Shown here: positions 1 to 6,236 of the stretch, piece after piece
Position numbering within the stretch: the first letter of the stretch is position 1
How the letters are laid out: the number at the start of each line of letters is the position of its first letter
Assembly: GCA_022827165.1 (NCBI GenBank)
Contig: JAJDTN010000385.1
Location: 1-8,075, forward strand
DNA length: 8,075 bases
DNA from: Candidatus Latescibacterota bacterium
GTDB lineage: Bacteria > Latescibacterota > UBA2968 > UBA8231
Direction of reading: 5' to 3'
Notes under the pieces: model-generated
What the model saw: only the letters and a program-made list of their open reading frames with translations
Database searches by the model: none
What the model was told of the DNA's origin: nothing
Translations under genes and position numbers: made by a program

Positions 1-1
1 G

Positions 2-2974
2 TTCGGCTGGGACACCTGGGACTCCCACCGCGACATGATCCTGCGCATGGCGGTGCTCGAGGACGACCTCCACAGCTACAACGAGCTGGGGACCCTGAGC
101 AACCGCACCGGCGGCTACCGCGCCGAGATGGTCTACAACCAGGGGTTCGCCCTGTGCATCTACATCGCCCACCAGTACGGCCGCGACAAGCTCGACCAGC
201 TCCAGGAGCACGTGGGCTTCCTGAGCTTCGAGGTCGCCATCCGGCGGGTCCTCGGCATATCGGCGGGCCAGCTCTACCGCGACTGGGTGCGGTTCCTCCG
301 CGAGGAGTACGACAAGCAGGTCGACGGGATCCTCACCGAGGGCTTCTTCGAGGGCACCGACTTGGGCGATGTCAACGGCGGCGTCCTCGACTACCACCCC
401 GCGTACTCGCCGGACGGCCGCAAGCTGGCGTACATCAGCAGCGAGGACCGCGACTACCGCATCCCCCAGCTGATCATCTACGACCTGGATACCGGCAAGC
501 GGCGCTCCCTCGACGGCTGGGTGGACACGCGCGTCTCCTGGTCGCCCGACGGCGAGAAGGTCTACTTCCTGCGCAGCCGCCGCGGTCACAACGATCTGGC
601 CGTGTACGACCTCGCCTCCGAGAAGGAGCACCGCCTCAGCGCCCGGCTGCGGGCCCGCGACCCCCACGTGAGCCCCGACGGCCGGCAGGTCGTCTTCACC
701 CGGCTGCGGGACGGCAACTCGAACCTCTGCCTGATGGAGGTGGACGGCACCGGGCTGCGCCAGCTCACCGACTTCGAGGACGGCGCCCAGATCTACAGTC
801 CGCGCTGGTCGCCCGACGGGGAGTGGCTGCTCTTCAGCATCTTCCGGGGGCAGGACCGGGACATCGCCATGATGCGCGCCGACAGCCCGGCCAAGCCCAA
901 GGACTGGGGGCTGCGCGACCGCAAGCTCAAGGTCCGGGGCCCGGCCGCCGCCGACAGCGCCGCCGCCGATTCCGGGGCCGCCGCCAAGGGCGGCGCCTGG
1001 TCCGACAGCCTCAACTATCCCCCGGCCGACTCCTCGGGCTTCCGCCTGGTGCTGGCCACGCGGGCCGACGAGCGCGACCCCTGGTGGCTGCCCGACGGCA
1101 GCGGCTTCGTCTTCGCCTCGGACCGCAGCGGCATCTTCAACCTCTACCGCCACGACCTCGCCTCCGGCGGCGTGGTGCAGATCACCAACGTCGTGGGCGG
1201 CGCCTTCACGCCCACCGTCTCCGCCGACGGCCGCGTGGCCTATGCCGGCTACCACGCCAACGACTTCGACCTGCGCGAGTTCGAGCTCGGCGCCTTCGAG
1301 CGCGAGGTGGCCTGGCCCGCGCCGCTGGGGCGGGACTACCAGAGCAAGTTCGAGCTGCCCAAGCTGTCCGAGGAGTACTCCCTCAACCCGCCCTACGGTC
1401 GCCGCCTGTACGACTTCATCCCCTTGCTGCAGGTGGGGCCGACTTTCATCGGCAACCAGTTCGGCCTCAACCAGGTCAGCGCCGGCGCCTTCCTCCTGAC
1501 CACCAACGTCTTCGGCGGGGACTTCATGGCCCAGGGGATCCTCGGCAAGAACTTCCGCAGAAGGACCGACCTGAACACCGACCTCCTGCTGCTCTACGAG
1601 CGCCGGCTGTTCCCCGCCCAGGGCAACAACCTGGCCTTCAGCCCCTCCATGTACGCCTTCGCCCGCAGGCGCGAGATCGACTACGTCATCAGCACCGAGT
1701 CGAGACGGGACACCGTCGTCGCCCCGGGGACCGTGTACGCCGTGACCAGCGACTCCACGGCCTTCCTCATCCCCGACGCGTCCCGGCACATCTACGATGT
1801 CGAGACCCGCAAGAACCTCTTCAAGGATGTCTTCGACCTCGGTGGCTTCGGCCTCGAGATCCCCCTCGGACGGCGCAACCAGTTCATCCTCCAGTACCTG
1901 CGGAGGGACTACTCCGAGAGCTGGGACCTCGAACGGCGCCGCTACCAGTACCAGACCTTCGTCGTTCAGGACAGCATGGACATCTCCGGTTCCCTGCCCC
2001 CGGAGCTGGTCAAGCAGGACACCCTGCTCATCGGTCCCGACGATCCCCACACCTGGTACCGGGGGCTCGACTTCTTCGACGCCCACGACCTGAGCCTCGT
2101 CTGGCGCCACCGCTACCTGAAGCCGACGAAGGACTATCTCATCAACCCCACGGGGCGCGCCGCGACCCTGGTCTACCGCTACCGGAAGGCGGCCCTCGCC
2201 GACTCCCTCTACAGCCTGGGCGAGCAGTCCGCGCTCCTCGACACCCCCTTCGACATCTACTCCGCCAAACGGCGTCCGGTGACGCTCAACGAGTACGTCT
2301 TCTCATACACCGAGCGCATCGGCCTGCCTTTCTACAACCGCCTGTCCCTGGAGGTGCTGGGAGCCTACCACAACTTCCGCCTGAAGCCGGGTTTCGTGGA
2401 GGGCGGGGGTCCCTTCGAGGGCCGGTTCTACTGGCCCCTGCGCTACTACATCGGCGGCCGGGACTTCCTCAGCGGCTATCCCTACTTCTTCCGTTCGGGG
2501 TCCAAGCTCCTGTACGGGAGGGCCGCGTACAGCTTCCCCATCCTGCGCCGGATGAACGCGAGTTTCCTCAACTTCACTTTCGCCAAGGCCTACGCCGAGA
2601 TCTTCGCCGAGACCGGCATGGTCTCCAACGACAACACCCTCTCCCTCGGCGACCTCGATCTCGACCCCCGCAACGCGGTGAGCGACTTCCTGCGCGTCCT
2701 CGAGGAGGACTACCTGTCCGACGTGGGCGCCGAGCTGCGTGTCGAGATGTTCACCAGCTACCAGATCCCCCTGCGGGCGTACGTGCAGGTGGCCCATCCC
2801 CTGAGCCGCGACCGGCTGCAGCGGGAGGCGGCCATGGAGGTGGGACTCGATCCCGAGGATCCCGACGCGCCGCCGAAGATCGACAAGTGGCGCTACTACT
2901 TCGGCCTGGGGTTCTTCCCCTCGGACCTGCTCTCCGCCGGAGAGCGGCTCACGCAGACGCGCCTCTTCGACTGA
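2..2974 (+). CDS. Peptidase-MA-like / TolB-type propeller / outer-membrane barrel protein (5' partial)
   Basis: The frame is open from the first full codon of the window, so the start and N-terminus lie upstream. Residues are numbered from the Met at nt 35. Residues 1-95 look like the C-terminal half of a gluzincin peptidase-MA domain (YNQGFALCIYIAHQYG, then a short helical repeat ending in RDWVRFLREEY). The expected HExxH zinc site would lie upstream and is not visible. Residues 118-415 carry PD40/TolB-like blades, recognised by repeated SPDG or similar motifs (125-128, 170-173, 213-216, 259-262, 352-355, 396-399). From about 455 to 979 the chain alternates aromatic and polar residues like a beta-barrel. 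Near the end, a GGRDFLSGY segment followed by LYGRAAYSFPIL resembles the Omp85/surface-antigen signature, and YYFGLGF resembles a last-strand targeting signal. I infer an outer-membrane protein with a periplasmic propeller. Its substrate or partner is unknown, and the domain calls are from memory of the families. Confidence 0.8.
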   Translation, partial: FGWDTWDSHRDMILRMAVLEDDLHSYNELGTLSNRTGGYRAEMVYNQGFALCIYIAHQYGRDKLDQLQEHVGFLSFEVAIRRVLGISAGQLYRDWVRFLREEYDKQVDGILTEGFFEGTDLGDVNGGVLDYHPAYSPDGRKLAYISSEDRDYRIPQLIIYDLDTGKRRSLDGWVDTRVSWSPDGEKVYFLRSRRGHNDLAVYDLASEKEHRLSARLRARDPHVSPDGRQVVFTRLRDGNSNLCLMEVDGTGLRQLTDFEDGAQIYSPRWSPDGEWLLFSIFRGQDRDIAMMRADSPAKPKDWGLRDRKLKVRGPAAADSAAADSGAAAKGGAWSDSLNYPPADSSGFRLVLATRADERDPWWLPDGSGFVFASDRSGIFNLYRHDLASGGVVQITNVVGGAFTPTVSADGRVAYAGYHANDFDLREFELGAFEREVAWPAPLGRDYQSKFELPKLSEEYSLNPPYGRRLYDFIPLLQVGPTFIGNQFGLNQVSAGAFLLTTNVFGGDFMAQGILGKNFRRRTDLNTDLLLLYERRLFPAQGNNLAFSPSMYAFARRREIDYVISTESRRDTVVAPGTVYAVTSDSTAFLIPDASRHIYDVETRKNLFKDVFDLGGFGLEIPLGRRNQFILQYLRRDYSESWDLERRRYQYQTFVVQDSMDISGSLPPELVKQDTLLIGPDDPHTWYRGLDFFDAHDLSLVWRHRYLKPTKDYLINPTGRAATLVYRYRKAALADSLYSLGEQSALLDTPFDIYSAKRRPVTLNEYVFSYTERIGLPFYNRLSLEVLGAYHNFRLKPGFVEGGGPFEGRFYWPLRYYIGGRDFLSGYPYFFRSGSKLLYGRAAYSFPILRRMNASFLNFTFAKAYAEIFAETGMVSNDNTLSLGDLDLDPRNAVSDFLRVLEEDYLSDVGAELRVEMFTSYQIPLRAYVQVAHPLSRDRLQREAAMEVGLDPEDPDAPPKIDKWRYYFGLGFFPSDLLSAGERLTQTRLFD
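944..973 (+). repeat. 15-bp imperfect tandem duplication in Ala-rich linker
   Basis: Two adjacent 15-nt units (944-958 and 959-973) each encode Ala-Ala-Ala-Asp-Ser and differ only at the Asp and Ser codons. They sit in an Ala/Gly/Ser-rich stretch (residues 303-321 from the Met at nt 35) that interrupts the beta-propeller blades. It probably forms a flexible loop or linker between blades, and replication slippage is the likely origin. Confidence 0.6.
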
Positions 2975-2981
2975 CGCCGGC

Positions 2982-2989
2982 GGAAGGGG
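2982..2989 (+). promoter_or_regulatory. Ribosome binding site of small ORF
   Basis: GGAAGGGG is a purine-rich Shine-Dalgarno-like sequence with 5 nt between it and the TTG at 2995. It lies in the short gap after the TGA of the large upstream gene, where coding constraint is absent. It decides the TTG start of the small ORF, which has no ATG or GTG option. Confidence 0.5.
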
Positions 2990-2994
2990 CGCCC

Positions 2995-3123
2995 TTGGCC
3001 GAAGTCGACCTGCGGAAGCTGGCCCTGCGCTTGAAGGTCGTGGAGATGCTGCGCCTGCTCTCGGAGCGGAGAAAGCTGGCCGAGGCGGCCCGGTTCTGGC
3101 GCCGCCTCGTACGGCCGAACTGA
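2995..3123 (+). CDS. Small basic Leu/Arg-rich protein, 42 aa, unknown function
   Basis: I do not recognise this protein. It starts at TTG 20 nt after the large barrel gene, with GGAAGGGG 5 nt upstream, and stops at TGA 3121-3123. All but three of its 42 codons end in G or C (the exceptions are GAA, AGA and GTA), matching the bias of neighbouring genes. The product begins MAEVDLRKLALRLKVVEMLR and ends in an aromatic and basic tail (residues 33-42: RFWRRLVRPN). It has 12 Arg/Lys against 5 Asp/Glu, so it is clearly basic, and its leucine spacing suggests one or two amphipathic helices. There is no cysteine, signal peptide or long hydrophobic segment. It is probably co-transcribed with the upstream gene. 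The alternative is that it is a chance open frame, since the same frame stays open antiparallel to nothing but parallel to the upstream gene in this GC-rich DNA. Confidence 0.5.
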   Translation: MAEVDLRKLALRLKVVEMLRLLSERRKLAEAARFWRRLVRPN

Positions 3124-3138
3124 ACCAGCGGACAGATT

Positions 3139-3176
3139 CCGCCCCGGGGGCGGCGCCCGCGGCCGGCCTGGCCGCG
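3139..3176. terminator. GC-rich tandem hairpins between convergent genes (possible bidirectional terminator)
   Basis: The 58-nt gap between the plus-strand small ORF and the minus-strand pgsA-like gene holds two inverted repeats. CCGCCC/GGGCGG (3139-3144 and 3148-3153) has a 3-nt loop. CGCGGCC/GGCCGCG (3158-3164 and 3170-3176) has a 5-nt loop. Their position between two converging gene 3' ends suits a terminator for both. No T-run follows on either strand, so any termination would be non-canonical or Rho-assisted. Confidence 0.4.
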
Positions 3177-3181
3177 CCGGA

Positions 3182-3712
3182 TCAGTCCGTCTGCCGAAGC
3201 CGCAGGAAGCCGACCAGCCGGCGGGCGTATCCGATCGCCGACAGCAGCAGCAGGCCGGCCGTGATCCCCTGGAGCCACGAGGAGAGCGGCGGCTCTCCCG
3301 GCGCGGCCATGTACGCCAGGATCGTCAGGAACATCGCCCACGTCGCCGCCTTTCCCGCCAGGCTCGGGCTCATGACACGGCGGCGGCGCAGCAGGACGGC
3401 GCCGGCTCCGAGGATGGCGGCATCCCTCACCAGTTGCAGCAGCAGCAGCCAGGCCGGGAAGGACCGCCAGGCGACGAGGGCGCCGCAGACCGAGAGGATG
3501 AGGATCTTGTCGGCCACCGGGTCGAGGATCCGCCCCAGGCGGGAGACCTGGTCGAGGCGGCGGGCGGCGATTCCGTCGAGGAGGTCGGTCGCGCCGGCGA
3601 GGCCGAGGAGGACCAGGGTGCCCGGGCCGGCCTGACCGCCGTCCTCGCGGAGGCTGTAGAGGACCGCCGGCGCCAGGGCGATGCGCAGCAGGCTCAGGGC
3701 GTTGGCGAGCAT
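3182..3712 (-). CDS. pgsA: CDP-alcohol phosphatidyltransferase, PgsA-like (phosphatidylglycerophosphate synthase)
   Basis: This is an integral membrane enzyme of 176 aa. The family joins CDP-diacylglycerol to an alcohol, and for PgsA the alcohol is glycerol-3-phosphate, the committed step to phosphatidylglycerol and cardiolipin. The full CDP-alcohol phosphotransferase motif is present with canonical spacing: D43, D46, G47, A50, R51, G60, D64 and D68. The N-terminus (LANALSLLRIALAPAVLYSL) matches the typical PgsA opening helix. Further hydrophobic segments lie at about 32-45, 69-82, 84-108, 124-137 and 147-162. The length is close to the usual 180-190 aa. ATG at 3712 is the only plausible start. 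It lacks a good ribosome site, and a 6-bp hairpin lies just upstream. It is the last gene of the minus-strand train, 121 nt after xseB. The substrate is inferred: another phosphatidyltransferase, such as a cardiolipin or phosphatidylinositol-type enzyme, cannot be ruled out. Confidence 0.88.
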   Translation of the reverse strand: MLANALSLLRIALAPAVLYSLREDGGQAGPGTLVLLGLAGATDLLDGIAARRLDQVSRLGRILDPVADKILILSVCGALVAWRSFPAWLLLLQLVRDAAILGAGAVLLRRRRVMSPSLAGKAATWAMFLTILAYMAAPGEPPLSSWLQGITAGLLLLSAIGYARRLVGFLRLRQTD

Positions 3713-3713
3713 G

Positions 3714-3728
3714 GGCCGGCCCCCGGCC
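3714..3728 (-). promoter_or_regulatory. Hairpin abutting the pgsA start codon
   Basis: GGCCGG (3714-3719) and CCGGCC (3723-3728) form a 6-bp, all-G/C stem with a 3-nt loop, ending one base before the ATG of the pgsA-like gene. On the message, the only Shine-Dalgarno-like run (GGGGG, from 3724 to 3720) is within this stem and loop. The hairpin could hold down initiation. This is an inference from base pairing, and in DNA this GC-rich such short repeats also arise by chance. Confidence 0.35.
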
Positions 3729-3780
3729 GAGTCAGATCTCGCGTGGCCCGGGGCGGGCCGGGGCGCCGCTCACCGCTGTC

Positions 3781-3808
3781 CCGGCACCGCCGCGGCGCAG
3801 CGTGCCGG
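3781..3808. repeat. Inverted repeat in xseB-pgsA gap
   Basis: Perfect 7-nt arms, CCGGCAC (3781-3787) and GTGCCGG (3802-3808), enclose 14 nt that can pair partly with themselves (CGCC/GGCG). The repeat lies 26 nt past the xseB stop on the minus strand and has no T-run after it. It could be an attenuator, an RNA-processing stem or a weak terminator separating xseB from pgsA. Confidence 0.4.
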
Positions 3809-3833
3809 AAGGCGCCGGGCGGCGGCGGCCCGA

Positions 3834-4115
3834 TCAGGCGCCATCGCCGGGATCCTCGTCGAGGGCCGCCTCGTCCTCGGCGTCGAGGAACTCCAGCTGG
3901 AAGTCGCCGCCGGCCTTCTCCACCAGCACCTGGACGCGCTTGCGCGTCTCGTCCAGCAGGCGGGCGCAGGCCCGCGACGCGGCGATGCCGCGCTCGAAGA
4001 CCTCCAGGGACTCGTCGAGGCCGAGCTCCCCCGACTCGAGGCGGGCGACGCAGTCCTCGAGCTGGTCCATGGCCTCCTCGAAGCTGGGGGCCGAATGCGG
4101 GCTCTCGCTGCTCAC
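3834..4115 (-). CDS. xseB: Exodeoxyribonuclease VII small subunit
   Basis: This is the 93-aa small subunit of exonuclease VII, which binds the large subunit XseA in several copies. The holoenzyme degrades single-stranded DNA from either end to short oligonucleotides in the cytoplasm. The family pattern is clear: SFEEAMDQLEDCVARLESGE (11-30), then LGLDESLEVFERGIA (31-45), and a helical stretch to about residue 66 that pairs with XseA. The acidic tail (79-92) is typical. The start is GTG at 4115, not the longer open frame that continues through xseA. It overlaps the xseA stop as GTGA and has a strong ribosome site 7 nt upstream. The order xseA-xseB is common. The isoprenoid genes ispA or dxs that often follow xseB are absent here. 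Confidence 0.93.
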   Translation of the reverse strand: MSSESPHSAPSFEEAMDQLEDCVARLESGELGLDESLEVFERGIAASRACARLLDETRKRVQVLVEKAGGDFQLEFLDAEDEAALDEDPGDGA

Positions 4116-5332
4116 GGGCTCTCCACCTCCTCCACCTGGCATCGCGCCGCTCCCTCGGAAAAGCGCAGGCGCAGGCGCTCCCCCGGCTGCAGCTCGGCGG
4201 CGGCGCGCACCCTGCGGCCGTCGCGCTCGCGCTGGCAATAGGCGAATCCTCCGGCGAGGCTGCGCAGGGGATTGCGCGCGTCGAGGCGCAGCAGGGACCG
4301 CTCGAAGCGGTCGCGGTGGGAACCCAGGCAGCCGTCGAGGGCGGCCGCCAGCCGGGCGCGGGACTCGTCGAGGGTCTGGGACCGCTGGTCGACGCCATCG
4401 GTCAGGCGGACGGCCAGCCGCCCGGGGCGCAACCCCTCGAGGCGCTGGCGGTTGTGATCCAGGCGCGCCTGCACCGCCCGCAGCAGCCGCCCCCGCCGGT
4501 CGTCGAGACGCTCCCGCAGGAGGACGCGCTCGCGCGTGACCAGCTCGGCCGCCGCCGAGGGGGTGGAGGCGCGCACGTCGGCCACGTAATCGGCGATGGT
4601 GTGGTCGATCTCGTGGCCCACGGCGGTCACCACGGGAAGGGCCGACGAGTGGATCGCCCGGGCCACGCTCTCGTCGTTGAAGGGCCACAGGTCCTCCGGC
4701 GAGCCCCCGCCGCGTCCGACGACGACGACATCGACGCCTCCGAAGCGGTTGAGCCGGTCGACGGCGGCGGCGATCTCGCCCGGCGAGCCCGCGCCCTGGA
4801 CGCGCGCCGGCGCCAGCACCACGGGCAGGCCCGGCGCCCGGCGCCCCAGGACCTTGACGATGTCGCGGATGGCGGCCCCCGTCGGCGAGGTGACGACGCC
4901 CACGGCGCGGGGATAGTCCGGCAGGGGGCGCTTGTGCCGCGCCTCGAAGAGTCCCTCCTCCGCCAGGCGCGCGCGCAGTTGCTCGAAGGCCAGGGCGATC
5001 TCGCCGACGCCGGAGGGACGCAAGCGGTACACGTAGAACTGGTAGCGTCCGCCGCGCTCGTACACGGAGAGGTTGCCGTAGGCCAGGACCTTCATCCCCG
5101 GTTCCGGATCGAACCGGAGCTGCGAGGCGTAGGAGCGGAACATGACGCAGCCGAGCTGGCTGCGCTCGTCGGCCAGGCCCATGTAGATGTGCCCGGAAGC
5201 CGGCCGCGCCAGCTCCGAGATCTCCCCCTCCACCCAGCAGAAGGGCAGGGCCTCCTCCAGGGCCTGGCGGACGCGGGCGGTGACGTCGGAAACGCTGAGG
5301 GGGCCGGCGAGGGCCTCGAAGGCGCCGCTCAT
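4112..5332 (-). CDS. xseA: Exodeoxyribonuclease VII large subunit
   Basis: This is the catalytic subunit of exonuclease VII, 406 aa from the ATG at 5332. In order it has an N-terminal OB-fold that binds single-stranded DNA (about 11-107, with FCWVEGEISEL and SGHIYMGLADE), the catalytic domain (about 130-265), a long helical arm (about 265-350) that carries XseB, and a C-terminal segment. Conserved catalytic blocks are intact: GVVTSPTGAAIRDI (145-158), GRGGGSPEDLWPFND (206-220), and the run from T236 to L264 with GHE, D243, D248, D252 and TPSAAAEL. It is shorter than the E. coli protein (about 456 aa), mostly in the arm. The usual RGY near the end reads GGF (361-363). A GTG at 5347 in the same frame would add five residues but has no ribosome site. 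The ATG has GAGGA close upstream and starts one nucleotide after the ymdB stop. The stop overlaps xseB. Confidence 0.95.
   Translation of the reverse strand: MSGAFEALAGPLSVSDVTARVRQALEEALPFCWVEGEISELARPASGHIYMGLADERSQLGCVMFRSYASQLRFDPEPGMKVLAYGNLSVYERGGRYQFYVYRLRPSGVGEIALAFEQLRARLAEEGLFEARHKRPLPDYPRAVGVVTSPTGAAIRDIVKVLGRRAPGLPVVLAPARVQGAGSPGEIAAAVDRLNRFGGVDVVVVGRGGGSPEDLWPFNDESVARAIHSSALPVVTAVGHEIDHTIADYVADVRASTPSAAAELVTRERVLLRERLDDRRGRLLRAVQARLDHNRQRLEGLRPGRLAVRLTDGVDQRSQTLDESRARLAAALDGCLGSHRDRFERSLLRLDARNPLRSLAGGFAYCQRERDGRRVRAAAELQPGERLRLRFSEGAARCQVEEVESP
4123..4133 (-). promoter_or_regulatory. Strong ribosome binding site of xseB
   Basis: On the minus strand this reads GGAGGAGGTGG, 7 nt before the GTG at 4115. 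It lies inside the end of xseA and fixes the GTG as the xseB start. It is the strongest Shine-Dalgarno sequence in the window and fits the need for several XseB per XseA. Confidence 0.8.
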
Positions 5333-5333
5333 C

Positions 5334-6149
5334 TCAGTCCTCGTCACCCACGTCGGCGGAGCCGGCGCCCGTGAGGGGCATCTGAAGGCGCTCGATGCCG
5401 GTGGCCATGCCGCTGGCGTCGTCCACCTCGATCAGGGCGCCGCAGAACCAGGGCACGCCGTCGGCCGGCTTGAAGCGCGCCGGCACCTGGTTGAGGAATC
5501 GGCGGACGGCGATCTCGCTGCGCGTCCCGATGACCGAGTCGCGCACCCCCGTCATGCCGGCGTCCGTCAGGTAGGCCGTGCCCCGCGGCAGGAGGCGCTC
5601 GTCGGCGGTCTGCACGTGGGTGTGGGTTCCGATGACGGCCGACGCACGGCCGTCGAGATGGTAGCCGAGGGCGACCTTCTCCGCCGTGGCCTCGGCGTGG
5701 AAGTCGACGACCACGATCGGCGTCCGTCCCCTCAGCCGGTCGACCTCGGCCCGCCCGCGGGCGAAGGGGCAATCGATGGCGGGCATGAAGGTGCGCCCCT
5801 GCAGGTTGACGACGGCCACCGGCAGCCCGTTGCGCGCCTCGGCTACCGTCGATCCGCACCCGGGTGCCGCCACGGGGTAGTTCAGGGGCCGCAGGACCCG
5901 GTCGAGGGTGTCGAGGCGGCCGACGAAGTCGGCCCGGTTCCAGATGTGGTTTCCCGAGGTGATCACGTCGACGCCGTAGGCGTGGAGCTTGCGCCGGATG
6001 TTGTCTGTCAGGCCGAAGCCGCCCGCGGCGTTCTCGCCGTTGGCGATGCAGAACTGCACGTCCCGCTCCAGGATCAGCTTCGGGATGAACTCCGCCGCGG
6101 CCCGGCGGCCGGGGCGGGCGTAGATGTCGGCGACGAAGAGAATTCTCAA
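5334..6149 (-). CDS. ymdB: YmdB-family metallophosphoesterase (2',3'-cyclic-nucleotide 2'-phosphodiesterase family)
   Basis: The protein has 271 aa and belongs to the YmdB/TIGR00282-type calcineurin-like phosphoesterases, whose characterised members hydrolyse cyclic nucleotides with a dinuclear metal centre. The metal and active-site residues are all visible: D8, E39-N40 (IANGENAAGGFG), N67-H68 (TSGNHIW), H151 (VVDFHAEATAEK), and H176 and H178 (GTHTHVQTAD). Later family blocks are also present (LTDAGMTG, 194-201). The usual GDI at the metal Asp reads ADI here. The start is TTG at 6149, giving an MRILF N-terminus as in the family, with AGGGA 6 nt upstream. It lies 87 nt after rny and its TGA is one nucleotide from the xseA ATG. 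In other bacteria ymdB is often next to rny, which suggests a shared role in RNA turnover. This linkage is known of the family, while the cell substrate here is unknown. Confidence 0.92.
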   Translation of the reverse strand: MRILFVADIYARPGRRAAAEFIPKLILERDVQFCIANGENAAGGFGLTDNIRRKLHAYGVDVITSGNHIWNRADFVGRLDTLDRVLRPLNYPVAAPGCGSTVAEARNGLPVAVVNLQGRTFMPAIDCPFARGRAEVDRLRGRTPIVVVDFHAEATAEKVALGYHLDGRASAVIGTHTHVQTADERLLPRGTAYLTDAGMTGVRDSVIGTRSEIAVRRFLNQVPARFKPADGVPWFCGALIEVDDASGMATGIERLQMPLTGAGSADVGDED

Positions 6150-6155
6150 GCGAAG

Positions 6156-6160
6156 TCCCT
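6156..6160 (-). promoter_or_regulatory. Ribosome binding site of ymdB
   Basis: AGGGA on the minus strand lies 6 nt before the TTG at 6149 and supports that rare start codon. The remaining rny-ymdB gap (6161-6236) shows no clear promoter, terminator or further ORF to my eye. It includes a short GGTG/CACC pairing at about 6170-6185 that is too weak to call. Confidence 0.5.
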
Positions 6161-6236
6161 GCCGGTCGGGTGCGGGCCCACCTGCCGTTGGACATCGGGG
6201 AGCGAAACCGGAAAGGTAAGCAGCGGGTCCGGCGGC

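Noticed and set aside
154..3123. Open frame of about 989 codons parallel to the barrel gene
   Set aside because: It is Arg/Pro-rich low-complexity translation in the wrong frame and lacks any domain. High GC removes stop codons. Only its last 42 codons, beyond the stop of the real gene, look coding.
2949..3341. Minus-strand ORF of 130 codons across the end of the barrel gene and of pgsA
   Set aside because: It overlaps pgsA on the same strand in another frame and the terminator-like region. Its product resembles nothing and is Arg/Gly/Ala-rich.
3834..4688. Longer version of xseB reading back into xseA (284 codons)
   Set aside because: The extra N-terminal part is a shadow of xseA. The GTG at 4115 has a strong ribosome site and gives the normal XseB length.
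3434..5374. Open frame of about 646 codons on the plus strand, opposite pgsA, xseB and xseA
   Set aside because: It is antisense to three genes with clear family motifs and its own product has no recognisable domain. It is a codon-bias shadow.
6150..6236. Possible 6S-like RNA, riboswitch or promoter in the rny-ymdB gap
   Set aside because: The gap is only 87 nt, with no strong stem set and no recognisable -35/-10 pair. It is too short for 6S RNA.
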